64,000 nt of DNA. It comes from Eupeodes corollae. Its lineage: Eukaryota; Arthropoda; Insecta; Diptera; Syrphidae. Made by a program: the position numbers and the translations under genes. Positions 48,801-59,496 of this stretch are shown here, one piece after another. Numbering within the stretch: position 1 is the first letter of the stretch; each line of letters opens with the position of its first letter. The notes under the pieces were generated by a model. The model saw only the letters and a program-made list of their open reading frames with translations. It made no database searches and was not told where the DNA came from. The stretch is taken from the NCBI RefSeq assembly GCF_945859685.1, contig NC_079148.1:620001-684000 (forward strand), read 5' to 3'.

Positions 48801-49216
48801 GTACTTTTTTAAAATCCAGCAACTTTGTGAGCTGTGAAGTAATTGATTTTAAATTTAATTCGGATTTTTTTTAACTTAGTTAAACTGACTGTTTAGTATG
48901 CTCTGCGGGTTGGTGGAATAATTGATCCAAACTTTTCTTAAAACGATGCTCGCCAAAACGTTACAGTCTATAAGACCATCATTACTAACTTTTCCGCTCA
49001 TCAGTTGATGAGCATGATTCGCAGAAGGTGTGGTATCAACAGAACAAATTGGGTGGGGGGCAACATGTTACATGTACCACAATTGATTTGTTGAAGGAAA
49101 CGTTTGGCAAATATTTTTAAGTTACGGTTTAATAACATGGAAGATGATTTTATGGCATTTATTTTTTAAATATGATTACCGATGTATTATGTCCGTCGGG
49201 GCTGTGAATTACATAG
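45822..49216. other. Gene-free stretch
   Basis: No recognisable gene or element. Short frames at 46636-46833, 47121-47318 and 48386-48607 have no family resemblance. Confidence 0.45.
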
Positions 49217-49222
49217 TTTATA

Positions 49223-50072
49223 CCATAGACAAACCATATAAAGACCGGAATCTTTCGTACGTTTTACCCTCCAACACCCATTTGTTTACATTGTTGTATT
49301 TGTAATTTGTCATGACGTCCATTTTGAAATTTGAAATGCAACAACAATTCGATGCGGTGTATTTACTTGTTTTGACAGATGTTTTTTTTTTATTAAAATA
49401 GCTGTGGTGAGAATTTGACTTCTACGACGAATTGTTTTGTTTACTAAAATGCCGCAAAATACGAACATTGGAACTCATTTGGTCATGTTCTTAAAAGTTT
49501 TTTAGATTTTTACAAAAAAGTGTGAATGCATTGTTCTTACTCACACTTTAACGATTCCAGGAAGGTATAAACCATTCCTGTAGGTACATTATTGTACCAA
49601 GGACACGACCGAATGAGTTCCAATGTTTGCATTTTTAAACATTTTCGATAGGAAAATACGAACATTGGAACTCACTCGGAGGTGCTTTTTTAAGTTGTTT
49701 TGTTTTTTACTAAAAAGTGTGAACGCAAAGTTCCTACTCACACTTCAAGGATTCCAGGAAGGTATAAACCATTCCTGTAGGTACATTATTGTACCAAGGA
49801 CACGACCGAATGAGTTCCAATGTTTGCATTTTTAAACATTTTCGATAGGAAAATACGAACATTGGAACTCACTCGGAGGTGCTTTTTTAAGTTGTTTTGT
49901 TTTTTACTAAAAAGTGTGAACGCAAAGTTCCTACTCACACTTCAAGGATTCCAGGAAGGTATAAACCATTCCTGTAGGTACATTATTGTACCAAGGACAC
50001 GACCGAATGAGTTCCAATGTTTGCATTTTTAAACATTTTCGATAGGAAAATACGAATATGGTTTGTCTATGG
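49223..50072. mobile_element. Non-autonomous DNA transposon (850 bp) with TIRs and tandem core
   Basis: Perfect 17-bp terminal inverted repeats CCATAGACAAACCATAT (49223-49239) and ATATGGTTTGTCTATGG (50056-50072) are bounded by the same 6 bp, TTTATA (49217-49222 and 50073-50078). The interior has a unique left part (49240-49455), then three 197-bp units (see separate entry). There is no transposase. The superfamily cannot be fixed: the TTTATA flank could be a 6-bp duplication or part of a longer or TA-centred site. It adjoins the internally deleted mariner at 50080, which has different ends and is not obviously its partner. Confidence 0.85.
49456..50046. repeat. Three 197-bp tandem units, each able to fold as a cloverleaf
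   Basis: Units are 49456-49652, 49653-49849 and 49850-50046. Units 2 and 3 are identical and unit 1 is diverged. In unit 2, an outer stem pairs 49661-49679 with 49806-49824 (19 bp, one mismatch). Inside are three hairpins: AAGTGTGA/TCACACTT (49715-49722, 49738-49745), CAGGAAGGT/ACCATTCCTG (49755-49777), and GGTACA-TTAT-TGTACC (49780-49795). The inner stems persist in unit 1 while the spacers differ. The 70-codon frames in units 2 and 3 are chance frames duplicated with the units. Confidence 0.88.
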
Positions 50073-50079
50073 TTTATAC

Positions 50080-50545
50080 GATCAGTCCAATCGAATACTG
50101 GCTTTAAATGCTTCAGGAGTTGCTGGTTATGAGGGATAATGTTAAGTCAACAAACAACATAGCCCCATGAAAAGTTATCAAGTAGCATTAAAGTTTCATT
50201 AAAGGAGGGACTAAGGGATAAGTTGTGCCTTATTCTTGTTACCACATCTAGTTGGTTTCTATCTGATTTGGAATTTGGTCATTTACTGCAAAATAAAATT
50301 CGTCACTAAAACATTGTAAAATGGATGAAGTGCTCCACGAAATTCGCTAACAAGTTTATTATTTTCAAAGTAAGTTTCCACAATTTGAAAGCGTTGTTCT
50401 GACTTTAAATGATTCATGTTGAATTAACAAATTTCACTATAAACAAACTGCCCACCCAGTTTGACATACTTAACTGTCAAACCAACAAGTCAACAACCAT
50501 CGAAACTTCTCAAGTATGTTTGAAAAAAAAAACACCCTATACTGA
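50080..50545 (-). pseudogene. Mariner-like transposase, broken copy 3
   Basis: The minus strand begins near the terminus TATAGGGTGTTTTTTT (about 50540-50524), then NHLKSEQRFQIVETYFENNK, LVSEFRGALHPFYN (N-terminal region, 50420-50330), a deletion to FSDEFYFAVNDQIPNQ (first Asp, about 50315-50265), MW*Q and GTTYP (second block remnant), and a decayed FVDLTL. Most of the catalytic domain is missing. Confidence 0.7.
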
Positions 50546-51109
50546 ATCGAAATAGAACGCAGTGTCCTAATCTTTTATTTGACTATCTATATCTATTCAG
50601 AGACTACTGTACTAAAGATAAGTATAAACTATAAGTCGATCTTAAAATGTTATCAGACCAATCATCAGTGCTCTGAAAATATCCAAATACATTTCCATAG
50701 AAAAATGTCTGCTCAGATGATTTGAAAATGACGTTTCTGTCAGTATTCTCACACGAAATTGTAATTTTAAACGATTCTAAGACGTTTTTGACAGTTTTTC
50801 TAATTAGAGATCACAAAAGACCTGACAGTAGTATAAAAAAAGCCCAATAAAAGTGACAAAAACACTAGTAACAAGATTTAGAAGATAAATTCAAAAGCTA
50901 AGTTTAAAACATTCAAAATTTCTTTAGGTGTTTTAAGTTACTCGAAAAAAAAATTAGTTAACAAAATACGAAATATCGCCTTAAAAAATGCGTCTTATGA
51001 TATTCTTTCGACTTAGTCTCACCTGGAAAAATTTTGTCACAAAAATTTTGCTGTTTCTTAGTAAACATGCTAACGATCTAAATCATATCAGTATAATCAT
51101 CCTCTCACG
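50546..51109. other. Gene-free AT-rich stretch
   Basis: Nothing recognisable. Confidence 0.5.
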
Positions 51110-51265
51110 TTTCGTAAGGGACTCAAGCTGGTTCCATTGAGCTTAGGAGGAAGCCTCAAGATTCATGTGGTATCACAATGGGCAATGACCCATTTAAATG
51201 AAACAGTTTAATGAAACAGGCCTAAGTGTGTCCGTTTCCATCTTGGACAGCCTTTATAACCCAAC
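51110..51265 (+). mobile_element. I/LOA-type LINE 3' end
   Basis: Contains TCACAATGGGC, GGCCTAAGTGTGTCCGTTTC, ATCTTGGACAGC and TAACCCAACCTAAC. The same string order is at the 3' end of the RNase H-bearing LINE at 17750-17820. It is therefore a 5'-truncated copy of that family, mostly 3' UTR. Confidence 0.72.
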
Positions 51266-52289
51266 CTAACTTAGTAAACATGCATTAAGTGGAACTAGAG
51301 AACCCTTACAGTTTTTTAAAGGCGATGTCAAGTTTCAAAACTGAATACTAAGAAGTTACAAATTGTTTTAGAATTTTCTAACAATAAACAATCGATTTCT
51401 TGGTTATTACCTTTTCAGCATGACTCTATATAGTAAAACAGACTCAGAAGAAATTAAGGACTTTGGCAAATCCCTTATACACTTTCCAGCAGATCGTTCT
51501 CTTTGTTCAATTAACTTTTTGAGGATTGAAGAAGATTGGTATCTTCTTCGTTTTTTGTGGGCCGAGGCCGCACTCTAATGGTGAACAATTTATCATTTTC
51601 ACCCCTCCCAAGGAGCACGTTTGATATCCTTCGGCATAAGCCACCAAGTATCTATTCTTCTATCAATATCGCCAATATGGGGGTTGATAGGTATTTGTTG
51701 TATTATTACACTCTAAGGGATGCGACATTTAGATTTTTGCATAATGACTATAACACCATATTAATCGTAGTTCATTAATCATATGACATTAATTTTGCTG
51801 TTATACGCTTGTTACGAGCATAGGCATAGTATTTCTGAAATACAACGTCTTATTGCTTGTAAATAGACGACTGCCTTCAATTCAGGGTAAAGTGGGTATT
51901 GCTAAATACTCTTAGATCAAAAAGGTTGTTTTTCTTCAAATCTTCGAATTTTACCCAGAGCGGCAAGAATTCCAATTTTATACGATTCGAAGAATTTTTG
52001 ATTAGAGGCAATTATCCGGGTTTAAGGTTTTTTTCAAAATTAAAGTCGTTCATTAGAATTGTCTTTCGTGATCCTATGTCGAATATTCAAACTTATTTAT
52101 AATTGATTTACTTTAAATATCGTTATGGCTGTAAGCTTATTTTACAAAAAGGCTGACCCGAGATAATGATTTAAAAAAAATTACTTCAATTATTAAGACT
52201 ATCAAAAGATACAAAAAAAAAGTGTTCCAAAACTTAACCGAATTTACAAAAAATTGACGTTCCGATGTTAAATATGAGTAAGGAGGGAT
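51266..52289. other. Gene-free stretch
   Basis: Plus-strand frames at 51536-51778 and 51899-52102 have no recognised family. The second (RSKRLFFFKSSNFTQSGKNS) faintly resembles LINE C-termini, but not enough to assign. Confidence 0.4.
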
Positions 52290-53450
52290 AATTAGCTGGT
52301 GAGATCTGTTTGAGGTCGCCCTCCTTACTCTGTCAAAATAATATTGTGTTTAGTGTTCGATAAGTATGTCGGAAAGCAAAATCAAACTGCGAAGTTCTAT
52401 ATATTTTTCAAAAAGGCATGTCTAGTAAGGGTATCTATGTAATCCAAAAACATAACGAACGATAGAGTTGAAAGCTACATTAAGTTTTCGCCTGCTCGTG
52501 AAACTGCAGTTACAATAGATTTCACAACCATAAACCAAGGTCCTTGCAAAAAACAAACGCGTTTTTTAATGTAGTGAAAGATTGTGTAACCCATAACGTA
52601 CGAAGTACTTCGGAAACCTTATCAACGAGTCCATTTATATGATCATCCCAAGTCAAAAAAGGATTAAAAATCACACCAAGATTTTTTGCTGTAACTACAT
52701 ATTCGATTCGAGCAGTACTCAGAACAATCGGTGGAAAATAAGAAAGGTCAAGAGATTTTATATTAATTACAAGACATTTAGATATTTAGGGTTCAACAAA
52801 AGTCCGTTTGACAAATAACAATTTGCCACTCTCTTCAAGTCTTCATTGACGCAGAAAGCTCCATGTTCGGTAAGACCAAGTGGACAGCTGAAGTGAAACT
52901 GAACGTCATACAAGTGGGAACTGCAGTTAACTAATGAAGATGAAAGTTCATTTACATAAGCAGAAAACAAGAGAGGACCCAGTATGGAACCATGTGGTAC
53001 ACCAGTGACATTCGCCAAAAACTTTCACACTGTGTCACCAACTTGCATTGCTTGCTTCCTATCAGTTAGATTTTAATTTTGCGTTCTACATAGATTGACA
53101 TGATTAACGGAATCGAAAGCCTTCGAGAAATTCAACAAACCTAGAAACGTAACATCGCACTTATCTAATGCTGTGTAGATAGAAAGACGTTAATTTGCTT
53201 TTGAAGGATCCTTTCAAAACTTTCGACAAAAAAGGCAATACCGAAATATGTCTAAATTCATCTCTTTTAGCGTTCTTGGGAAGTGGACTGATTTTAACAA
53301 CTTTCCATGACTCAGGGTATATCGAGGACGTCAAAATAGTATTGAAAGCAAAAGTTATATAGGGCAAAACAACTGGCAATATCATACACAAAAAAGTAGG
53401 ATGAATATCATCGAGCCCAACAGCTTCTCCGAATAATTTTATGTTCTTTT
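52290..53450 (-). mobile_element. LINE-E (jockey-type), RT to C-terminus, broken
   Basis: On the minus strand: LPYITFAFNTILTSSIYPES, WKVVKISPLPKNAKRDEFRH, ISVLPFLSKVLKG (53370-53200), a decayed first-Asp region, TGVPHGSILGPLLFSAYVNE (53010-52950), SSHLYDVQFHFSCPLGLTEH (52920-52860), NEDLKRVANCYLSNGLLLNP, then TARIEYVVTAKNLGVIFNPF and LTWDDHINGLVDKVSE-like text (52715-52610). The motif LYADDVQ of relatives is LYDVQ here: two residues including a catalytic Asp are missing. Frameshifts separate the blocks. Confidence 0.82.
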
Positions 53451-53584
53451 TATCGTTTTAACAAATACTGATGGCCTTCCCCGTTTTCTTGGGCTCTCTT
53501 TCTTTTATTCATAAGTGATTTCTTGAACTGTTTCACTGATGACTGGTAACCTTCAACTCTTCTTGTTGTTTAACTTCAATTACC

Positions 53585-53790
53585 CGAATTGAAAATTTGA
53601 CATTTCTAGAGTCTAAATAAAAGATTTTTTAGATAGATGTCAGTTCATCTGTGTGTAACTGTGTACGTACGTTCGCAAAAATTTTGTTGTTATATACATA
53701 ATAATGCAGAAAGGACTTTTAAAAATAATTATTTGACTTGAAAACCTACAGAAATCACAAAAAGCTGATACGAAATGGTTTTCGACCCAA
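53585..53790 (+). repeat. Element X, 5' module
   Basis: GACATTTCTAGAGTCTAAAT and TAAAAGATTTTTTAGATAGATG (53598-53640), then GTACGTACGTTCGC (53667-53680), match 5870-5970 of the full copy. Confidence 0.65.
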
Positions 53791-54072
53791 CCATTAGGAG
53801 ACATATTTGACACGGTCTAAGCGTTTAAGATTTTTCTAACGAGCAACAGATATTTTATCCCTACTGATCTGGCTGTAATTTACAAAAGCTTTCATTCGTC
53901 CAAAACTGTCATTATTGGTTAGTTGTCCTTCTAACAAACTTGAGTGTTTTAGACAGAATAACAAAACACTATAGGCGTTAGAACTACAACCGAGTCCTTT
54001 ACATCATTTGATGTATCGTGGCATTATCAATATTTCAGTTTCATTTTTGCTTTCAAATAATCCCACCGCTAT
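53791..54072 (+). mobile_element. CR1/jockey-like LINE fragment, left of nested mariner
   Basis: Reads RFSNEQQIFYPY (family FLRATRRYFTPTDLAVIY), then DLAVIYKSFHSSKTVI, LVVLLTNLSVLDRI and a decayed YQYFSFIFAF (counterpart of YRYFHG). It continues at 55126-55270 on the other side of the mariner. Confidence 0.7.
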
Positions 54073-55125
54073 AAAGGGTTTTGCAATTGGCGCAGATAGA
54101 TTTTGGCACCCAATGGCTGCCATTTTATTTTGGTGACATCTGTCAAATCTTTTTTTTATTATTCAATTGTTTATGCCAAATCATCTTGGTAAGTTACACG
54201 ATTGAACAGCACGTTCAAATGATAAAACTTTGTTAAAAAAAATGAGTGTTCACGCAAACGTGCAATGCGCCTTTTACAGTCGACTCTTCAACTTTTGGTG
54301 GCCAAATTTGAGACGACCAGTTCAGTAAACAATCAGCCAACACCCGTACGTTCAACGGACGCTAGATCAGGCGAGAATATCAGCGCTATCTGTAAAAGTG
54401 TACAGCAGAACCCGAGGTAGTCTATTCCTCGCCGTACACTAGAATTCAGCCTTTCGCATACTCGTAGAATTTTGTGTCGGGACTTGGGCCTTGGAAGAGG
54501 GCCCCAAATTTGGCCCAAAAATAATTTTTTAAGTAACGAAGCGCATTTTTTAGGAACGACACCAACCCACACGAGGTTCAACTACGTGATAATGCATCCC
54601 CAAACAGTTACCGTTTGTTGTGGATTTTGGGACGGTGGCGTAGTTGGTCCGTACTTTTTTGAAAACGACGTTAGTGAGGCGGTCACGGTCAACAGCGAGC
54701 GCTACAGAACGATGATAACTAATATCATACTGCCCACATTGAATCATATGGACATAGACGACATGTGGTTGCAGCAGGACGGCGACGCGACGGCGGCGCG
54801 GTGGTACGTGCCTTACAGCAAACGCCACGATTGACATCTCGCATGAACGATTTAAGGGTAAGGGTTATGTGAATTGGCCACCCGCTAGACTTTTTCCTGT
54901 GGGGTTTCTTGAAGTCACAGGTCTATGCAAATAAACCACAATCACCCAAATTCAGCCCTATCTATGCGGAAGAGTCAACGAAAATTGGACCAATCGAATT
55001 TGTGGCACCCTAAGAAGTCGTGGCATACATGCGCCATTCAAATAAAAAAATAATTTTGTTAATCCTCACACACAACTGTTTTTATTCAATTTCAACATCT
55101 ACCTGCCTGAATTGAAAAACCCTTT
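54073..55125 (+). mobile_element. Mariner-like element with TIRs, nested in a CR1 LINE
   Basis: The left end AAAGGGTTTTGCAATT...GCAGATAGAT (54073-54101) and the right end ATCTACCTGC...AATTGAAAAACCCTTT (55097-55125) are imperfect inverted repeats of about 29 bp. The surrounding LINE reads across the insertion. The plus-strand transposase has KFETTSSVNNQPTPVRSTDA, SVQQNPRQSIPRRTLEF, LSHTSTRILCRDLGL (helix-turn-helix, 54310-54490), LSNEAHF (first catalytic Asp changed to Asn), VTVCCGFWDGGVVGPYFFEN, VNSERYRTMITNIILPTLNH, DIDDMWLQQDGDATAAR (second Asp kept), VNWPPARLF (third block lost) and LWGFLKSQVYANKP-like text. Several indels. A flanking TA duplication is not clear. Confidence 0.87.
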
Positions 55126-55270
55126 CTTTGAAATTCTAGGAATGCCGATTAGTTTACCCTCGAGCTCAATTGTGGCCGTGCTCTCAATTATACAGATTTT
55201 TTAGCCCTACATCAACAATTTGGAAAGCGTAACCCAACTCTTTAACTTCTCTTATAAGAAATCATAAGAC
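55126..55270 (+). mobile_element. CR1/jockey-like LINE fragment, right of nested mariner
   Basis: DNA matching TACCCTCGAGC...CGTACTGTTAAGTACAGA of the copy at 40790-40840: here TACCCTCGAGCTCAATTGTG, then TACAGATTTTTTAGCCCTAC and TTTGGAAAGCG. In LINE frame it corresponds to YTLEPNFGRTVKYRDSFFSR and RIWN. It ends about 45 bp from the polyA signal of the DM9 gene. Confidence 0.72.
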
Positions 55271-55313
55271 AACTAAAATTGTAACACAAGTCGTTTATTT
55301 CCAGAAGATTTCA

Positions 55314-55319
55314 AATTTT
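55314..55319 (-). terminator. PolyA signal of the DM9 gene
   Basis: Minus-strand AATAAA lies 39 nt after the stop codon (end at 55358), followed by a TTGTGTT downstream element. The 3' UTR is very short. Confidence 0.7.
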
Positions 55320-55357
55320 GTTTAAGTTCCTCAATTAAACTATCATAGCGTTAGGTT

Positions 55358-56442
55358 TTAAACCTCATTCTTTACTAGAACTTCATACGTATATTTAGCA
55401 AATGTGACTTTTGAAAAGGTAATAGGAGCAAAATTTTGAAAGTGGTCCCTGCTAATGTACACCAACTCATTATTTTCGTCACGACCTTGAGCTACAGCAT
55501 TCTCAGGGATGCGTTCAAATTTTCCAGGTGCTTTCCAGCTGTATTCACTTGAATTCGTTGTTAAAACCTGACAAGACAACGAATTAATTTCAATTCTCTT
55601 AAAAACTGATGAACAGTCTCTGGTGATGTTATTATAAATGGCCGGAATTAAGGAATATGGTCCCTCTAATCGAGCAACGATATTATGTTCACTTAAACGG
55701 ACTGTATTAGATGGAATTTTTGGATAAGTTGCATCAATCCAGGATGGATTATCATCACAAAATAGAGCATAATGGCGTGTATAGGCTTTAGATATAAACT
55801 TGTTTGATGTCAAAAGTATTGATGCAATGTGTTTTTCCTCAACATAATAGTAAGCAGCTCCTAAATAAATCGGTTCACGGTCCCAAGATCTTCCCACACG
55901 AACTACATTCTCTGGAACATCGCGCAGATTGTCCAAATATTTCCATTGACATATTTCTTTGTCTGAATATGTTAAAACTTCAAATTGCTTAGTGTTGAAT
56001 TCAGTTTTTGTCTTGAAATCAAATGCAACGGCATACGAGCTATTAAACACTTCGGCGGGTAGAATCGAATTATATTGGACAACACGTCCAACATAGGATG
56101 TAAAACCGAGTTCAATGGTGTTATTCGGAATTCCAACTTCTTCTTTCACTGTTTCCCATTTATAGCCTTGAAAAAAAAACAAATTGATTTATTTTGAAAA
56201 AGTGTAGCTTCAAACATAATAATTAGTAAAATTTAAAATGTCCTCCTTTAAACAGTAAAACAAAATTGAAAACAAAAAGGAACTTAATTTCGTATAACAG
56301 GGTTTTTGACCTCATGGTTTTTTGCGTACCGCACTTATGAATTGAGTCTTCATTATCTTATCTTATCTTACTTACCTGTTGCAACATTCAAATAAATTGT
56401 TGAAACAATGAACAAAAACACAAAATTTATTATTTTGACCAT
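55358..56442 (-). CDS. Secreted DM9-repeat protein (two exons, 291 aa)
   Basis: Coding exons are 56442-56376 (67 nt) and 56166-55358 (809 nt), joined in phase to 291 codons plus stop. Exon 1 encodes a signal peptide: MVKIINFVFLFIVSTIY, then LNVAT; cleavage is likely near residue 23. Its donor is ACAG/GTAAGT; the acceptor is TTTGTTTTTTTTTCAAG/GC. The mature part has four DM9-type repeats (about residues 24-88, 94-160, 163-225, 231-291), each starting W-x(5-9)-IP/VP-x-N, with endings such as QFEVL, SCQVL and TYEVLV. Repeats 2 and 4 keep the best consensus (VPENVVRVGRS, IPENAVAQGRDENNELVYI). DM9 proteins are known in insects and molluscs, some binding mannose or pathogens; the role here is not shown. 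Frame is intact and flanking DNA is full of dead transposons, so this is a real host gene. Confidence 0.92.
56167..56375 (-). other. Intron of the DM9 gene (209 bp)
   Basis: Phase-1 intron splitting a Gly codon right after the signal peptide. It starts GTAAGT and ends in a pyrimidine-rich tract plus AG. A frame through the intron edge (MFFFQ...) would give a shorter protein without signal peptide and is not the likely start. Confidence 0.88.
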
Positions 56443-56520
56443 TTTCAAATAAATTAAACACGTTATTTCTTCAGAATTCAGATATGTTGGTTCTTTACTA
56501 AAGTTTAGATTCGGACACAC

Positions 56521-56553
56521 TAACGGAATTTGGGATATAGCACTTATTTTATA
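56521..56553 (-). promoter_or_regulatory. Core promoter of the DM9 gene
   Basis: On the minus strand TATAAAAT (56553-56546) is followed 32 nt later by TTAGTGTG with the A at 56521, an initiator-like site at the spacing usual in flies. This gives a 5' UTR of about 79 nt before the ATG at 56442. Confidence 0.6.
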
Positions 56554-58600
56554 TGCATAGTTTAGAATAAGTTCGCCAAGTAAAGTATTTTGAGCTTATC
56601 TCATATAACCCATTGATTCATGGGAATCAAATTAGGGGTAAATATTGGATCCTTAATTTAAAACAAAACTTTTTTTTCAAGTTATGTATGCTTGGTCTTA
56701 GTTGAACCTCTTTTTACCATGAAAAGTTTTCAAAATTATGCAGCACTTCCATTTGGAAAAAAGATTCTGAAAAAAATACGACTTGTTCTATTTATGCAGT
56801 TCCAAAAGTACTAAGTTTTTTTAAGGGGGATAATCGATAAGCCACATCTTTTTGTCCAGGTGCAGATCCTATAGTGAGGCTAGTGTATACTACTTACCGA
56901 AATGTTTTATTTTGTATTGTTCTCACAACGCAAGGTAAGGCAGTTTCAATGTTTTTGGCTTTGTGTAAGAACAAGGCTTCAAATCTGAGACTGCTATGTT
57001 CAAAGACCTATCTAAGGTTTAAAGAATAAATTATTTTAGACGTATTTGTCAATAGTCTTTAGAATTAGTATGACTGGATTACTTTTAGAATTTAAACTAC
57101 TCTGACCGCACGCTACAATTTTGAAACATATCCCAATTTAAGGTTGATTATTAAACTCTGAGCAGATTCTGATCAGAGCTCTCCGATTTAATTACTAAAC
57201 ACACTGGGGAACTGAACAGTTCACTGTCAATAGTTTTAGAACTTGCTATCTATCTCTTTGATATCACACGAAACAAACGTGAAGTCGGTCACTCTCGGCC
57301 TCTTTTTTGACAGCTAAGTTCTCTTCTGCAAGCCTAAAATTAAACTCAAAAAGTCGTACCGGACTTATTTAGTACTTTTTGAGCAAGAGCTTATTCAATT
57401 TTACTGTTTGCAGTATTTTTTGCAATTTCGTGTTTTTCTGAATGCTTTGTAATCTCTACTTAACCAACGCGTTTTTGAAACAGTAAGATTAGGTCTCTTA
57501 GTTGTCTAATTATAGTTACCTCTGGTAACAGCAGCTTTGGTACGCTAACGTTACAAAAATGCATTTATTCAATTTTTTTTGTAAATCTTTTTTATATGTT
57601 ATATGTTGTAAAACTAAAATATTGATTTGTTTTTGTAAGCTGACTTGGCTAAGTTTTCTTTGCGCCATCTTTCTACACCTTCAGTCAAGCCATACTCTAC
57701 GAACAAACCCCTTTCCTTCAGTTATAATTTTAATCAGCTTCAATTTACAAAATGGAAAACATGCATTTTCTTAACATACCCTCTTTAAAATTTTCCATTT
57801 TATTAAGTTTTAGGTTTTAAAATTAGTTATGGTCTGAAATTCTTTTAATTATTCTAGCAAATGTTCAGTTTTATCAACTTTCAAATAAAAAAACTTGACT
57901 AATCTTTGGCAATTCCTCACTTTACTGTATATGGAATCTCAACCTTATTATCCACTCAAATATTTTTTTCTAATTTTCATGATCACTATAACTGGGCCCA
58001 AAAATATCAAAGCAAATTCCACAGAAGAGAATATGATACATTGTTCAAAACGCTGAAACGAATTTTATAACGTAAAACTATTTTGCTGTTCGACAGAAAA
58101 ATTAGACTTGGTGTTGGTGCGACGATTGATAGACAACTTTTCGGTGTGGGACTTATTAAGATCACTGAATCTGTCTCAAACCTCAAGGTGGCAGCAGATC
58201 TGTAAAAAAGGAACTTACCTATAATAAATATTTTGGTGCTGCCAAGTTGGTATTTAAGTTACTTGAAAACGTAAATTAGAAACTTGTTCACTTGTTCCGT
58301 TTAACTTTCAATGCTGTGTGTTTATTTTTGTCATCAAAATACTGATGAAAAGTTTGCATACAAAAACACCTGGTACGGAACCTGAGCCTTTGCAATAATG
58401 CATAAGGATATCTTGACAATATCAGTGTTTTTTTGACATTCTATAAATAGTATAGCAAAAAATTCCCAAGAAAACGCATCGATAGTAGCCAGATTTTTTT
58501 ATTTAAAAATCTGTCAGAATAATAATACAAAAAATAAATAGAAGAAAGTTTTGTGAAAATCAAATGTTAAGATTAACTTAGAAAAAAAACTGACTAAAAC
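56554..58600. other. Gene-free stretch upstream of the DM9 gene
   Basis: No coding signal is recognised. A frame at 57559-57774 is hydrophobic and low in complexity without a known family. 58442-58449 TATAAATA and 58478-58485 CATCGATA resemble core promoter elements (TATA box and a DRE-like site). Confidence 0.4.
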
Positions 58601-58607
58601 TAATAAA

Positions 58608-58631
58608 ATGGACAATTTTCGAGAAGAAATG
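58608..58631 (+). other. Possible first coding exon with splice donor
   Basis: An ATG in context AAAATGG opens MDNFREEM and is followed immediately by GTAAGA, a good donor. A DRE-like CATCGATAG lies about 125 bp upstream. A good acceptor, TTTGCATTTCCAG, is at 60801-60813, but the exon behind it closes after 12 codons. No later exon is recognised, so this may be chance. Confidence 0.2.
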
Positions 58632-59496
58632 GTAAGAAAACATCTGGGAACTGAGATTATTCAAAAATATTTCATTTAACAATCGCAACAATTGTTTGTA
58701 TTATTTATTAAAGCGTATTATTAAAGCGAGCTTGAAGCTCATCTCAATTTCTTTATATAATTGAATCGAGTTGAAATGAGCTTGATTTAATTCGATTCCG
58801 GTCGGGGATCGGAGTCGATTCAAAATTCAAACCATCTCACTTGCACTTCATAAGAAGCATCAAACACCATTTGAATTTAAGAAAGTGTTGTCAAACCTAA
58901 TTATTATTATAGTGAAAACATAGCAAAACTTAAATATCTTTTCTTTTCTTGTAAAATAAGCCCAGTAAGTCCATTTTCATTAACAAAACTGAGTAATATC
59001 AACAGTAGCAGATTGATTTTTTTCGCCAATAGAAAACACATGATTCCAAATGCACCAACTACTCAACGAACACTGCCAACATTTGAAAACGAAATCACAT
59101 AAGAACCATTCGAGACTCGTATAAATGTAAAAAACCCATCCGTAGTAAGATTCTACTTTAACTTTTATCGGTAGTATTCATACTACGGATATTGTTTTGT
59201 TATTTGTGTAAAATCCTACTATACTATTGATAGATTTTCCAACAAAACACGGGTAGTGATTATAATTTTAAGAAGTATATCAAGGTTAGGAAAATCGTAA
59301 ATATATATTTTGTTGTTAAACACTATTTTTTGCTCCCAGATAGAATTACTTTAGAGAAACTCAAGGTAATTTTGTTTGCATGAGAACCACCTATACTATG
59401 GAGCCTCGAAAACTGATCTCTCTGTCAGAGCCCTCCATGTAATATTTCAAGAATATATTTTTATTTTAACCAAGAACTCACAACTTTGCGACAAAA

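Noticed and set aside
49623..50032. Two identical 70-codon frames as genes
   Set aside because: They are the same chance frame repeated by the 197-bp tandem unit, within a TIR-bounded element.
49456..50046. Regular repeats as a CRISPR array
   Set aside because: Units are 197 bp head-to-tail with no spacers, in a eukaryotic genome.
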